A DNA stretch of 25,945 nt from Pullichristensenella excrementipullorum (GCA_018713365.1 DVOU01000003.1:1-25945), one strand, 5' to 3'. Positions 14,591 through 23,243 are shown, counted from the stretch's first letter. Translations and numbers: made by a program. Notes: generated from the letters alone by a model not told the origin.

Positions 14591-15490
14591 TCAGCAGAAG
14601 TCGATCGGCTCCGCCAGCAGGCGGCGCACGGCCTCCTTGCCCGCTTCACTGAGGGGGGCAAAGGGCGCGCGGCAGGCGCCGCAGGGCACGCCGCGCAGCG
14701 TGCAGCCGTACTTCGTCGCCGCGAAGATGCCGTGCTTCACCAGCGTCTCCACGCGGGCGTTGAGCTGGTGCTGCAGGCGCTGCGCGCGGGCCATGTCGCC
14801 GGCGCGGAACGCCTCGCGGATGCGCAGAAACAGCGGCGCGAAGAGGTTGGTCGTGGTGCTGATGGTGCCCTCCGCGCCCATGGCGAGCGCGCCGAGGAAC
14901 ATCTCGTCAAAGCCGTTGAGGTAGCACTTGTCCGGGTAGGCCATGGAGAGCCGCTCCAGGGCGTAGAGGTTGTGGGAAGTGTGCTTGATGCCGATGATGT
15001 TCGGATTCTCCATCAGGCGGGCGGCGTTTTCCTTGGTGAACTCCACGCCCGTGAACTGGGGGATGTTGTAGAGGATGATGGGCATGTCGGGAACGGCGCG
15101 GGCCACCGCCTCGTAATAGCCGGTGATCTCCTCCAGAGAGAAGTGGTAGTAATACGGCGGGATCATGGAGATCGCCGTGCAGCCCACCTCGCGCGCGTGG
15201 CGGGCGAGGGTGATGACATCCTGCGTGCGCACGGTGCCCACGTGGGCCACCACGCTGACGCGGCCGTTGACCGTGTTCATCACGTCCTCGACCACCTGCA
15301 TGCGCTCTTCAAGGCTCATCAGCAGCCCCTCGCCGGAGGAACCGCAGCAGTAAAAGCCTTCCACGCCGTCAGAAAGCTCCATCTCCACCAAAGCGCGCAG
15401 CGCGCCGCGGTCCAGCCGTTCGCTTTCGTCCACGGGCAGCACCAGCGCGGAGAAGATGCGCGCAAGGTCTTCGCGACGCCAGTTTACCAT
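14591..15490 (-). CDS. nanA: N-acetylneuraminate lyase-like aldolase (DHDPS/NAL superfamily)
   Basis: 299 residues. The ATG at 15488-15490 has GGAGGT (15499-15504) 8 bp upstream; an in-frame TTG at 15499 is too close. The superfamily forms a Schiff base with a 2-keto acid in a TIM barrel. Visible residues are the GSSGEG loop (50-55), the catalytic Tyr141 in ILYNIPQFTG and the Schiff-base Lys169 in IIGIKHTS. PYYYHFSLEEITGYY, LYALERL and GFDEMFLGAL match neuraminate lyases much better than dihydrodipicolinate synthases, and the Arg of the DHDPS motif GRTG is absent. NanA cleaves N-acetylneuraminate to N-acetylmannosamine and pyruvate, but a related sugar acid is possible. It overlaps the SDR gene by 7 bp. 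Confidence 0.82.
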   Translation of the reverse strand: MVNWRREDLARIFSALVLPVDESERLDRGALRALVEMELSDGVEGFYCCGSSGEGLLMSLEERMQVVEDVMNTVNGRVSVVAHVGTVRTQDVITLARHAREVGCTAISMIPPYYYHFSLEEITGYYEAVARAVPDMPIILYNIPQFTGVEFTKENAARLMENPNIIGIKHTSHNLYALERLSMAYPDKCYLNGFDEMFLGALAMGAEGTISTTTNLFAPLFLRIREAFRAGDMARAQRLQHQLNARVETLVKHGIFAATKYGCTLRGVPCGACRAPFAPLSEAGKEAVRRLLAEPIDFC

Positions 15491-16317
15491 GCCGTCCAAC
15501 CTCCATCGATGACCAGATTCGAACCCGTCATGAACGAAGACGCCTGCGAGGCGAGGAAGATCAGCGCGCCGTTGTACTCATTTTCCTGAGACATGCGGCC
15601 CATGGGCATGCGGGCGCAGAAGTTGGCCTGGAAGGTCTCGTCCTGCGTGTCGCGCCAGACGCCGGCGGGGGTGAGGGTGTTGACGCGGATGCCCTTCTTG
15701 CCCCAGTAGGTGGCCAGATAGCGGGTGAGGTTGTATATGCCGGATTTCGCCGCCGAGTAGGCCACGGGCTTGATGAAGGGAACGCCCGTGCGCTCCTCCT
15801 TGTAGGCGTAGATGTCCTGAATGGGAGAGAGCATGCCGTAGATGGAGCCGATGTTGATGATGGAGCCGCCCTTGCCGTCGCGCACCATGCGCGCGCCCAC
15901 GGCCTGACAGCAGAGGAAAGTGCCCACCAGATTCACGTCCACCACCTCGCGGAAGACGCTCTCGGGGAACTTCTCAAACGGGCCGGACACCTCCGGCGGC
16001 GCGCTGGGCTGCGTGTCGATGCCGGCGTTGTTGACCAGCACGTCCGGGGCGCCGGGCCAGATCTTTTCCATCTCGTCCAGAGCGGCCTCGATGGTGGCCT
16101 TGTCGTTGATGTCCACCTGATAGCAGCGCAGGCGGTCGTAGTCATATTCCGCGCTGGGGAACACTTTTTCCACGCGCTCCGGGCTGAGGTGCGCGGTGAA
16201 CACGGCCACGCGCGCCTCGCGGCGGTACAGCTCCTGCACGAAGTTTTTGCCGATCTGCCCCATGCCGCCGGTGACGATGCAGATCTTGTCCTTTACACTG
16301 AAAAGAGGGTCGTTCAT
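15484..16317 (-). CDS. Short-chain dehydrogenase/reductase (SDR)
   Basis: 277 residues. The ATG at 16315-16317 is preferred because AGGAG (16325-16329) is 7 bp upstream; another ATG at 16323 nearly touches it. A classical SDR using NAD(P): TGGMGQIG (16-23) for the cofactor, NNAG (96-99), and the catalytic triad Ser148, Tyr177 and Lys181 in YSAAKS. The region from YSAAKSGIYNLTRYLATYW to the ending GSNLVIDGGWTAW resembles SDRs of the PtmA type linked to nonulosonic acid or sugar-acid metabolism; that resemblance is from memory. It lies between the two lyases in one operon and probably oxidises or reduces an intermediate of the same pathway. Confidence 0.88.
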   Translation of the reverse strand: MNDPLFSVKDKICIVTGGMGQIGKNFVQELYRREARVAVFTAHLSPERVEKVFPSAEYDYDRLRCYQVDINDKATIEAALDEMEKIWPGAPDVLVNNAGIDTQPSAPPEVSGPFEKFPESVFREVVDVNLVGTFLCCQAVGARMVRDGKGGSIINIGSIYGMLSPIQDIYAYKEERTGVPFIKPVAYSAAKSGIYNLTRYLATYWGKKGIRVNTLTPAGVWRDTQDETFQANFCARMPMGRMSQENEYNGALIFLASQASSFMTGSNLVIDGGWTAW

Positions 16318-16373
16318 GTGCATTCTCCTTTGCTCACAATGTCATTCGGCCGCGTTTGCCGCGGCTGAAAAGA

Positions 16374-17252
16374 TCAGTCCCAGTTTTCAAAAGCGCGCTC
16401 GATCTGGCGCTTTTCTTCATCAGAGAGGTGGGTGATGGGGCTGCGGCAGTATCCCGTGTCGCGCCCGAGCAGCTTGAGGGCGTACTTGAGGCGGATGGGG
16501 AACTGGTTGCCCGCGATGCACTGCCAGGGCTTGTAGAGCCTGTCCTGAATGGCGTAGGCGCGCGCAAGGTCGCCGGCGTTGAAGGCCGTCCACATCTCCA
16601 CGCACTCGGCGGGGAAGGCCGCCACCACCGCGGAGATGGCTCCGCAGGCGCCCAGACTGTAACAGGTGGCCAGCATGTCATCCGTGGCGGCGTAGAGGCG
16701 GCCCTGATCGCCCACTTCCATCTTCATGGCGTAGAGAGCGGGCACGCCGCCCACGCTCTGCTTGATGCCCATGACATGCTCCGTTTCGTTCAGCAGGCGG
16801 TGGAACAGGCGGGGCGTGATGGTGTTCTGCGGGATGACGTTGTAGATGATGATCGGCGTTTCCAATTCGCGCGAAAGCGTGCTGTAAAAGTCGAACATGC
16901 CCTGCTCGTCCGGCACAAGCACATTGTAGGCGGTGGGAGTGATCATCAGCGCGTCCGCCCCTGCGTCGCGCGCCACTTTGCCGGCGCGCACCGCGTCGCG
17001 CGTGCAGCCGCGCATGACGCCGCAGATCACGGGGCGCTCGTCGCCCGCGCGTTCCCGGGCCAACTGGACCATGTCGCGCAGTTCCTCGTCGCAAAGGGTC
17101 GGGCCTTCGCCCGTGCTGCCGGCCACGCTCAGGCCCTGTACGCCCGCGCGCAGGGCAAAGTCCATTTCCGCCGCGACCAGCGGTTCGTCGATGTCGCCAT
17201 TGGCCTTGAAGGCGGTGACGATCGGCGGGAACATCCCTTGGATCGCTTTCAT
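16374..17252 (-). CDS. DHDPS/NAL-superfamily lyase or dehydratase (paralog 2)
   Basis: 292 residues; ATG at 17250-17252 preceded by AGGAGGGG. A class I aldolase-type TIM barrel with GSTGEG at 45-50, catalytic Tyr137 in IIIYNVIPQNT and Schiff-base Lys164 in MGIKQS. The DHDPS Arg following the Tyr motif (GRTG) is replaced by PQNT, so this is unlikely to be the lysine-pathway dihydrodipicolinate synthase. Relatives act on keto-deoxy sugar acids and other 2-keto acids. It is first in the operon with the SDR (56 bp gap) and nanA-like genes, under a promoter that carries the putative operator. Substrate unknown. Confidence 0.87.
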   Translation of the reverse strand: MKAIQGMFPPIVTAFKANGDIDEPLVAAEMDFALRAGVQGLSVAGSTGEGPTLCDEELRDMVQLARERAGDERPVICGVMRGCTRDAVRAGKVARDAGADALMITPTAYNVLVPDEQGMFDFYSTLSRELETPIIIYNVIPQNTITPRLFHRLLNETEHVMGIKQSVGGVPALYAMKMEVGDQGRLYAATDDMLATCYSLGACGAISAVVAAFPAECVEMWTAFNAGDLARAYAIQDRLYKPWQCIAGNQFPIRLKYALKLLGRDTGYCRSPITHLSDEEKRQIERAFENWD

Positions 17253-17280
17253 ATCTGTGCCCCTCCTTGTTTTTGATCTG

Positions 17281-17299
17281 TATTATGACATCATACAAT
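17281..17299. promoter_or_regulatory. Putative operator 1 (TATGA-CA-TCATA palindrome)
   Basis: tattatgacatcatacaat contains the perfect inverted repeat TATGA-CA-TCATA (17284-17295). It covers the predicted transcription start of the minus-strand operon. A 15-bp identical sequence (17285-17299) recurs at 17468-17482. The likely ligand is the GntR/FCD regulator encoded at 23358; this is inference. Confidence 0.65.
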
Positions 17300-17302
17300 A
17301 TC

Positions 17303-17332
17303 ATTATACTCCGCGGGAACGCCATCTGTCAA
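17303..17332 (-). promoter_or_regulatory. Promoter of the lyase-SDR-lyase operon
   Basis: On the minus strand, a perfect -35 TTGACA (17327-17332) and a perfect -10 TATAAT (17303-17308) are 18 bp apart. Operator 1 follows directly, a repression geometry. Confidence 0.85.
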
Positions 17333-17427
17333 CGGCGCACGGACATTTCTTTAACTCCATCAAATAGAAAATGATACGCGAGGATTTATGTGCAATACTA
17401 CTAATTATTAAATATTGAGTTTGGTTA

Positions 17428-17456
17428 TTGACAAAACGCAAAGACTGTGCTACATT
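17428..17456 (+). promoter_or_regulatory. Promoter of the lyase-LIV transporter operon
   Basis: -35 TTGACA (17428-17433) and -10 TACATT (17451-17456) are 17 bp apart. Transcription would start near 17463, after an in-frame ATG at 17458, which supports the later GTG start at 17509. Confidence 0.7.
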
Positions 17457-17467
17457 TATGCCATGGA

Positions 17468-17482
17468 ATGACATCATACAAT
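17468..17482. promoter_or_regulatory. Putative operator 2
   Basis: atgacatcatacaat is identical to 17285-17299 and sits at about +5 to +20 of the plus-strand transcript, mirroring operator 1. The left half-site has AATGA in place of TATGA. Confidence 0.65.
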
Positions 17483-17508
17483 CATATCAAGGAAATGAGG
17501 TCGATCCC

Positions 17509-18426
17509 GTGAAGTTTCAGGAAAAGTACGGACAGATACTGCTCCCGCTCATCACGCCCTATGACGAGAACGAGAACGTCGATTACGACCGCTATGCCGA
17601 ACTGATCGAGTACCTTATCAAGAACGATCTGTGCGATTCGCTGATCGTCACCGGCACCACGGGCGAAGCCTCGCTGCTGACCTTTGACGAGCGCGTCAAG
17701 CTGATGGAGACGGCCCTCAAGGCCGCCGCGGGCCGCAAGCCGGTCATCGCCGGCACGGGCTGCGCCTCCACCAAGGAGACCATCGCCCTGACCAAGGCGG
17801 CGGAAAACCTGGGCATCGAGCTGTGCCTGGTGGTCTGCCCCTTCTACAATAAGCCCACGCAGGAGGGCCTCTACCTCCACTTTAAGCAGCTCGCTGAGAG
17901 TACTTCCGCGAAGATCATGCTCTACAACATCCCCATTTTCGTGGGCGTGAACATGGAGCCGGAAACGGTGGCGCGCCTGGCCGCCATCCCCAACATCGTC
18001 GGCATCAAGGACGAGGCCGGCATCAACCCCACGCAGGTGACGGACTTCTTCCTCGCCACGCAGGATGTGGATCCCGATTTCGCCGTCTACAATGGCGACG
18101 ACGTCATGCTCCTGCCCACCATCGTGCAGGGCGCGATGGGCCTGGTCTCGGGCGGCGCGCACATCTTCGGCCACGAGATCCGCGCCATCTTCAAGGCCTT
18201 TGCCGAGGGCGACAACGCCCGCGCCAAGGAACTGTTCATCCCGCTGTACCGCTTCTGCAAGTCCACCGGCCAGAACGGCCGCCTGCTGCCCAACTCCATC
18301 CTGCGTCCGGCCATCGAGGCCGTCACGGGCATCAAGCTGGGGCCGCCGCGCCTGCCGCTCGCCCCTGCCACCGAGGAGGAGATGAAGGTCACGCTCTCCA
18401 TCCTCAAGGAAATCGGGAAACTCTGA
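17509..18426 (+). CDS. DHDPS-like superfamily protein leading the LIV operon (paralog 3)
   Basis: 305 residues from the GTG at 17509, which has GAGGT 7 bp upstream; earlier in-frame starts precede or touch the transcription start. The TIM-barrel residues are visible: GTTGEA (49-54), Tyr139 in MLYNIPIFVG and Schiff-base Lys167 in VGIKDE. PFYNKPTQEGLYLHF is very close to dihydrodipicolinate synthase. But the Arg of GRTG, which holds the substrate carboxylate in DapA, is replaced (IPIFVG). It is therefore probably a catabolic 2-keto-acid lyase or dehydratase, not lysine-pathway DapA. Its position as first gene before a complete LIV importer implies its substrate derives from the imported compound. 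A 7-bp hairpin containing its stop codon separates it from the binding-protein gene. Confidence 0.87.
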   Translation: MKFQEKYGQILLPLITPYDENENVDYDRYAELIEYLIKNDLCDSLIVTGTTGEASLLTFDERVKLMETALKAAAGRKPVIAGTGCASTKETIALTKAAENLGIELCLVVCPFYNKPTQEGLYLHFKQLAESTSAKIMLYNIPIFVGVNMEPETVARLAAIPNIVGIKDEAGINPTQVTDFFLATQDVDPDFAVYNGDDVMLLPTIVQGAMGLVSGGAHIFGHEIRAIFKAFAEGDNARAKELFIPLYRFCKSTGQNGRLLPNSILRPAIEAVTGIKLGPPRLPLAPATEEEMKVTLSILKEIGKL

Positions 18427-18442
18427 GGCAATGTCGCCTCAG
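18423..18442 (+). promoter_or_regulatory. Intercistronic hairpin before the binding-protein gene
   Basis: CTGAGGC (18423-18429) pairs with GCCTCAG (18436-18442) around a 6-nt loop; the TGA of the upstream gene is in the stem. No T-run, so processing or partial termination is more likely than full termination. Confidence 0.5.
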
Positions 18443-18469
18443 GAAATATAGACCAACGGAGGGAAAACA

Positions 18470-19672
18470 ATGAAAAAGTTACTGGCGATCCTCATTTCTG
18501 TGATGTTGCTCGCGGGCTCCTGCGCCTTTGCCGAAGGCGCTACGGGTGAGATCATCTTCGGTCTTACCGCTCCTGTGACCGGTTCGCAGGCCGCTGGCGG
18601 CGAACAGGCCCAGAAGGGCATGGAGCTGGCCATCGAAGAGGTCAACAACGCCGGCGGCATCACCCTTTCCGACGGCACCACCTATACCATCACCCTGCTG
18701 GTCGAAGACGATCAGGGCGACTCCACCCTCTGTGACACCACTGTTCGCCGCCTCGTCTCCAACGGCGCGTGCGTGCTGTTTGGGCCGTACTTCTCCGGCG
18801 CGACCATCGCGCTGGATGCCACCATGCGCGAACTGCAGGTCCCGATCATCAACTCCGCCACCTCCGTGCAGATCGACGATCTGCAGAACCCCTGGATCTG
18901 GCACAACCGCTGCGATGACGGCATCAACGTGCTGGCGCTGGGCAAGGCCGTGATCGACGATTACGTGGCCGCCAACGGCTCCACCGAAGGCCTGAAGGTC
19001 GGCATCGTCTGCTGCAACGACGAGACCGGCACCTCCGCCGCCGAGAGCTATCAGGAGTACTTCACCGAGAACGGCGTCGAGTTCTACGTGGACTTCCACA
19101 ACAAGGAAGACGCCGACCTGACCGCCTACATCCAGAAGGCGATCGCCGCCGGCTGCAACGCCTGGGTGTCCTCCACGCATGACATCGCCGCCGTGGCGCT
19201 GGCCAAGGCCATGTACGAGGCCGGCCTGCGCGACCAGATCGTTTACATGAACCCCATCCTCGCCCAGACGCAGGTGCTGGAGATGATGGAGAACGACTGG
19301 GTCGAAGGCTGGGGCTGCGTGTGCGACTACTCCGCCACCAACGACACCAACGAGATGTCCAAGGCCTTCACCGAGGCCTGGGAAGCCAAGTACGGCAACA
19401 ACCCCACCCCGGACGTCCAGGGCGCCCTCTACTACTGCCACACCATGCTGGCTGTGGAAGCCATCCGCAACGCTGATTCCATCGAGCCCGCCGCCATCCG
19501 CGACGCCATCGCCAGCATCAACGGTTTCGAGAGCATCATCGGCACCGTCTACGCCGACGAGTACACCAACCTGATCTACGAGATCGGTATCGCCAAGATC
19601 CAGGACGGCGTGCCCACCATGACGGGCAGCGTCTCTCTGGCCTCTGATTACGGCTTCGGCGAAGACGCGTAA
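18470..19672 (+). CDS. LIV-type ABC transporter substrate-binding protein
   Basis: 400 residues; ATG with GGAGGG about 7 bp upstream. A secretion signal (MKKLLAILISVMLLAGSCAF) ends in an AFA-E cleavage site; the Cys at about 18 does not fit a good lipobox, but a lipoprotein cannot be excluded. The mature protein begins IIFGLTAPVTGSQAAGGEQ and continues KGMELAIEEVNNAGG, the hallmark of LivJ/LivK-type periplasmic-binding-fold proteins. VLFGPYFSGATIALDATM matches the ligand-contact loop. Family members bind branched-chain amino acids, amides, urea or aromatic and keto acids, so the ligand is open. It is followed by the permeases after a strong hairpin. Confidence 0.93.
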   Translation: MKKLLAILISVMLLAGSCAFAEGATGEIIFGLTAPVTGSQAAGGEQAQKGMELAIEEVNNAGGITLSDGTTYTITLLVEDDQGDSTLCDTTVRRLVSNGACVLFGPYFSGATIALDATMRELQVPIINSATSVQIDDLQNPWIWHNRCDDGINVLALGKAVIDDYVAANGSTEGLKVGIVCCNDETGTSAAESYQEYFTENGVEFYVDFHNKEDADLTAYIQKAIAAGCNAWVSSTHDIAAVALAKAMYEAGLRDQIVYMNPILAQTQVLEMMENDWVEGWGCVCDYSATNDTNEMSKAFTEAWEAKYGNNPTPDVQGALYYCHTMLAVEAIRNADSIEPAAIRDAIASINGFESIIGTVYADEYTNLIYEIGIAKIQDGVPTMTGSVSLASDYGFGEDA

Positions 19673-19692
19673 TCCATCCTCAACAACGACCA

Positions 19693-19723
19693 TGCGCCGC
19701 TGCCCCGCTAAGGCGGCGGCGCA
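19693..19723 (+). promoter_or_regulatory. Hairpin between binding-protein and permease genes
   Basis: TGCGCCGCTGCC (19693-19704) pairs with GGCGGCGGCGCA (19712-19723), 12 bp with one G-U, loop of 7. Such hairpins often protect the abundant binding-protein mRNA from 3' decay; that role is inference. Confidence 0.65.
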
Positions 19724-19755
19724 AGTCGTATCCAAGCCTTGGAAGGAGTGTTCGC

Positions 19756-20640
19756 GTGAGCATTTTGGCAGGGATAAACATTCCGCAGCTTCTCATCACC
19801 GGCATCGCGATGGGCTGTATCTACTTTCTGGTCGCCACGGAATATACGCTGATCTTCAACGCCACCGGCCTTGTGAACTTCGCCCACGAGAGCTTCATCG
19901 TGCTGGGCGCTTACATCTTCGCGGGCACGTTTGAGCGCGCGCTGGGCCTTTCCCACTGGCTGTCCATTGTTTTGACGATCGTGTGCATGATGGCCTTTGG
20001 CGTGCTGGTGGCCACCATCGTGTTAAATCCATTGCGCAATCTGCAATTTGTCACCTATGCCATGTTCGGCACGATGATGCTCAGCCGCATCGTGCTGGAG
20101 ATCATCCGCCTCACCTGGGGCACGCTGCCGTTCACCGTCAAGGGCTTTTTGCGCAGCAGCGTCAACATCGGCTCCACCGTGCTGAGCGAATCGTATCTGT
20201 ACATCATCGGCGTGTCCATCATCATCGTGGTCGCCCTGCAGCTGTTCTTCAAGAAGACCAAGGCCGGCAAGGCGATGATCTGCGTCTCCCAGAACAAGGA
20301 CGCGGCGGCGCTGATGGGCATCAACGTCAAGGCCAGCATCAACCTCACGGTGGCGCTGTCCGCGGCGCTGTGCGGCGTCATCGGCATCCTCTGCGCGCCG
20401 CTGTACAATGTCAACACCAGCATGGTTGCCTCCGTGGCCCTCAAGGGCTTCTGCGCGGGCGTCATCGGCGGCTTTGGCAGCTACCCCGGCGCGATCATCG
20501 GCGGCATTCTCATCGGCCTTGTGGAGCAGTTCGGCATCCTCTTTTTGCCCACCGTGTACAAGGACGTACTCGCCTTCGGTCTGATGATCGTCTTCCTGCT
20601 CATCCGGCCCAGTGGCATCATCAAGGCGAAAAAGGCGTGA
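19756..20640 (+). CDS. livH: LIV-type ABC transporter permease (LivH family)
   Basis: 294 residues; GTG start with AGGAG 7 bp upstream. About eight hydrophobic helices. GIAMGCIYFLVATEYTLIFNATGLVNFAHESFIVLGAYI is the typical LivH N-terminal pattern, and AGVIGGFGSYPGAIIGGILIGLVEQ the typical C-terminal coupling region. It forms the membrane channel with the LivM partner encoded next. Gene symbols are by family; the transported compound is unknown. Confidence 0.93.
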   Translation: MSILAGINIPQLLITGIAMGCIYFLVATEYTLIFNATGLVNFAHESFIVLGAYIFAGTFERALGLSHWLSIVLTIVCMMAFGVLVATIVLNPLRNLQFVTYAMFGTMMLSRIVLEIIRLTWGTLPFTVKGFLRSSVNIGSTVLSESYLYIIGVSIIIVVALQLFFKKTKAGKAMICVSQNKDAAALMGINVKASINLTVALSAALCGVIGILCAPLYNVNTSMVASVALKGFCAGVIGGFGSYPGAIIGGILIGLVEQFGILFLPTVYKDVLAFGLMIVFLLIRPSGIIKAKKA

Positions 20641-20667
20641 TCGCCAACGCGCGGAAGGAGTAAGATC

Positions 20668-21645
20668 ATGAACAAAAACACGGCCATTCGCAAGGGCATC
20701 ATCGCCGCCGTGGCCACCGCGGCCGGCCTTGCGCTGCTCATCGTGTTCTTTTCTGTTTCCAATACCTATGTGCAGAGCGTCATGAACATGCTTCTGTACA
20801 ACATCGTGCTTGTGCTGGGGCTGAACTTCATCACCGGCCTCACCGGGCAGATGAACCTGGCCACGGCCGGCATGCTGGCGCTGGGCGCCTACACCTACGG
20901 CGTGCTTACCACCACCGGCGGTTGGGAGCCGTGGGTGGCGCTGTTCGCGCTGTTTGCCGTCGGCCTGGCGCTGGGCCGCTGCCTGGGCTTCCCCAGCCTG
21001 CGTCTGAAGGGCTTTTTCCTCTCCCTGACCACCATCGGCTTTACGGAGATCGTGCGCCTGCTGGCGAGCAACCTTGCCGACGTCACCGGCGGCACCATGG
21101 GGCTTTCCAACATACCGCACTTGTCGTTCTTCTTTGCGTTTGCGGACAAGAACAGCTACTTCTACCTCAACCTCATCTTCACCGTCATCCTCACGCTGAT
21201 CGCCATCCACATCGTCTACTCCAAGTGGGGCCGCGCCTACAAGGCGATCCGCGACAATGTCGAGGCGGCGGAGGCCGACGGCATCCACATCTCCAAACTG
21301 AAGATCCAGGCCTTCACGCTGGCCTCCATCTACGCCGTCATCGCCGGCTGCATGTACGCCGGTTACAACACCTACCTCAACCCCACCGGCTTCACCATCA
21401 CCCATTCCCAGAACTACATCGCCATGCTCATGCTCGGCGGCCTGGGCAGCGTGCCGGGCAATATCATCGGCGCCACGCTGGTGACGGTGCTGCCCGAGCT
21501 TTTGCGTGAGTTTGACGATTACTACTGGCTGATGTTCTGCACGGTCTGTCTGGTCATGGCCATCTTCGTGCCGGACGGCCTGTGGCCGCTGCTGCGCAAG
21601 CTCTTCCGCAAGCTGACGCGGCGCGATACCAGGGCATTGCGCTGA
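20668..21645 (+). CDS. livM: LIV-type ABC transporter permease (LivM family)
   Basis: 325 residues; ATG with GGAAGGAG 7 bp upstream, 27 bp after the LivH stop. About nine hydrophobic segments. YNIVLVLGLNFITGLTGQMN is the hallmark LivM segment; LTTIGFTEIVRLLASN and GGLGSVPGNIIGATLVTVLPELLR are the conserved loop and coupling region. The C-terminus is basic (KLFRKLTRRDTRALR). It pairs with the LivH permease. Confidence 0.93.
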   Translation: MNKNTAIRKGIIAAVATAAGLALLIVFFSVSNTYVQSVMNMLLYNIVLVLGLNFITGLTGQMNLATAGMLALGAYTYGVLTTTGGWEPWVALFALFAVGLALGRCLGFPSLRLKGFFLSLTTIGFTEIVRLLASNLADVTGGTMGLSNIPHLSFFFAFADKNSYFYLNLIFTVILTLIAIHIVYSKWGRAYKAIRDNVEAAEADGIHISKLKIQAFTLASIYAVIAGCMYAGYNTYLNPTGFTITHSQNYIAMLMLGGLGSVPGNIIGATLVTVLPELLREFDDYYWLMFCTVCLVMAIFVPDGLWPLLRKLFRKLTRRDTRALR

Positions 21646-21663
21646 CGCGAAAGGAGTCTGACT

Positions 21664-22446
21664 ATGGCAACGATGCTGAAGCTGGATCACATCACGAAAA
21701 AATTCGGCGGTCTGGTGGCGGTCAACGACCTGTGCATGGAGGTCAAGGAGCATGAGATCCACGCGCTCATCGGCCCCAACGGCGCGGGCAAGACCACCGC
21801 GACCAACATGATCGAGGGCGTCTATCCCCCCACCAGCGGCCACATCTACTTCATGGACAAAGAGATCACCAACATGCAGACCTACCAGATCGCGCGTCTG
21901 GGCATCGGCAGGACCTTCCAGAACATCAAGGTCTACAACACCATGACCGCGCTGGAAAACGTCATGGTCGGCGGCCACCAATTGACGAAGCTGGACCTCT
22001 TTCCCAGCATCCTGCGCCCCTTCAAGCTGCGTCAGGAGGAAAAGATGCTGCGGGAAAAGGCGGAACACATGCTCGATTACATCGGCCTGTATTCCATCCG
22101 CAACGAACTGGTGAAAAACCTGCCCTACGGCAACCGCAAGGTGCTGGAGATCGGCCGCGCGCTGATGACCGATCCCAAGCTCATCCTTCTGGACGAGCCG
22201 GCGGCGGGCCTGAACCCCTCCGAGCGCGCCGACTTCATCCGCCTGCTGCTGCGCATCTACGACGAGGGCAAGACGCTCTTCTTCATTGAACACAACATGG
22301 ACGTGGTCATGAACGTCAGTCAGATGATCACCGTGGTCAACTTCGGCGCCAAGATCGCCGAGGGCACGCCCAGGGAGATCCAGAATGACCCAGAGGTGAT
22401 CAAGGCGTATCTGGGAGAAAGGTTCAAGGTGGCCAACAATGGATAA
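21664..22446 (+). CDS. livG: LIV-type ABC transporter ATP-binding protein (LivG family)
   Basis: 260 residues; ATG 18 bp after livM with AAAGGAG upstream. Walker A GPNGAGKTT at 37-45, the family signature in the LivG form LPYGNRKVLEIGRAL, and Walker B LILLDEPAAGLNP with Asp177-Glu178. The GRTFQNIKVYNTMTALENVM segment holds the Q-loop. The C-terminus VIKAYLGE is typical of LivG. It forms one half of the ATPase dimer. The end overlaps the livF start by 8 bp. Confidence 0.94.
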   Translation: MATMLKLDHITKKFGGLVAVNDLCMEVKEHEIHALIGPNGAGKTTATNMIEGVYPPTSGHIYFMDKEITNMQTYQIARLGIGRTFQNIKVYNTMTALENVMVGGHQLTKLDLFPSILRPFKLRQEEKMLREKAEHMLDYIGLYSIRNELVKNLPYGNRKVLEIGRALMTDPKLILLDEPAAGLNPSERADFIRLLLRIYDEGKTLFFIEHNMDVVMNVSQMITVVNFGAKIAEGTPREIQNDPEVIKAYLGERFKVANNG

Positions 22447-23164
22447 GCAGCCCATTCTTTCCCTGCGGGATGTCGACATCTTTTACGGCGAGGTGCAGTC
22501 GCTCTTCGGCATCAGTCTGGATGTCTACGAGGAAGAGATCGTCTCCATCATCGGCTCCAACGGCGCCGGCAAGACCACGACCATGCGCAGCATCATGGGC
22601 CTGCGGCCGCCGAAGAACGGCACCATCACCTTCATGGGCGAGCGCATAGACAAACTGCCCTCCCACAACATCGTCAAGCGTGGCATCATCTATGTGCCCG
22701 AAGGCCGCCTGGTCTTCCCGGACCTCTCCGTGCAGGTCAATCTGGAGATGGGCGCCTATTCCAAAAACTACGATCGCAGGCGGATGGCCGAAAAGATGGA
22801 GGAGCAGTTCGCCATCTTCCCTCGCCTCAAGGAGCGCCGCAACCAGCTGGCCGGCTCGCTCTCCGGCGGCGAGCAGCAGATGCTGGCCATCGCCCGCGGC
22901 CTGATGGCCGAGCCGCGGCTCATCATGTTCGACGAGCCTTCGCTGGGCCTGGCGCCGGTCATCGTCGATGAGATGTTCGATGTCATCGTGCGCATCAACC
23001 GCGAAAAGCACGTTCCTGTGCTTCTGGTGGAACAGAACGCCTACATGGCGCTGTCCATTGCCCACCGCGCCTACGTGCTGGAAAACGGCTACATCACCGC
23101 CAACGGCCCCGCCAACGAACTGATCGCGTCCGACGAGATACGCAAGGCCTATCTGGGCGGCTGA
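22439..23164 (+). CDS. livF: LIV-type ABC transporter ATP-binding protein (LivF family)
   Basis: 241 residues; the ATG at 22439 lies inside the end of livG, so translation is coupled. Walker A GSNGAGKTTTM starts at 39, the GIIYVPEGRLVFPDLSVQ segment is characteristic of LivF, the ABC signature is LSGGEQQMLAIARGLM, and Walker B is LIMFDEPSLGLAP. With LivG it powers the importer. Last gene of the transporter set; a separate promoter for the regulator begins at 23244. Confidence 0.94.
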   Translation: MDKQPILSLRDVDIFYGEVQSLFGISLDVYEEEIVSIIGSNGAGKTTTMRSIMGLRPPKNGTITFMGERIDKLPSHNIVKRGIIYVPEGRLVFPDLSVQVNLEMGAYSKNYDRRRMAEKMEEQFAIFPRLKERRNQLAGSLSGGEQQMLAIARGLMAEPRLIMFDEPSLGLAPVIVDEMFDVIVRINREKHVPVLLVEQNAYMALSIAHRAYVLENGYITANGPANELIASDEIRKAYLGG

Positions 23165-23243
23165 GGCGGCGAGCGGGCAGAAAGGAGGAGAATGCCGCTC
23201 CTTCCGCGCGGCGTCCGCGCCGGATGGAAGTTGCGAAACATTC

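Noticed and set aside
17428..17508. Upstream starts for the LIV-operon lyase (17428 TTG, 17458 ATG)
   Set aside because: They lie within or before the promoter and transcription start and lack a ribosome binding site; the GTG at 17509 has one.
17509..18426. Lysine-pathway dapA
   Set aside because: Despite strong similarity, the GRTG Arg after the catalytic Tyr is missing, and the context is a catabolic transport operon with no other lysine genes.
20023..22479. 818-codon minus-strand frame opposite the LIV permease and ATPase genes
   Set aside because: The plus strand encodes recognisable LivH, LivM and LivG; the antisense product is His/Asp/Gln-rich without domains.
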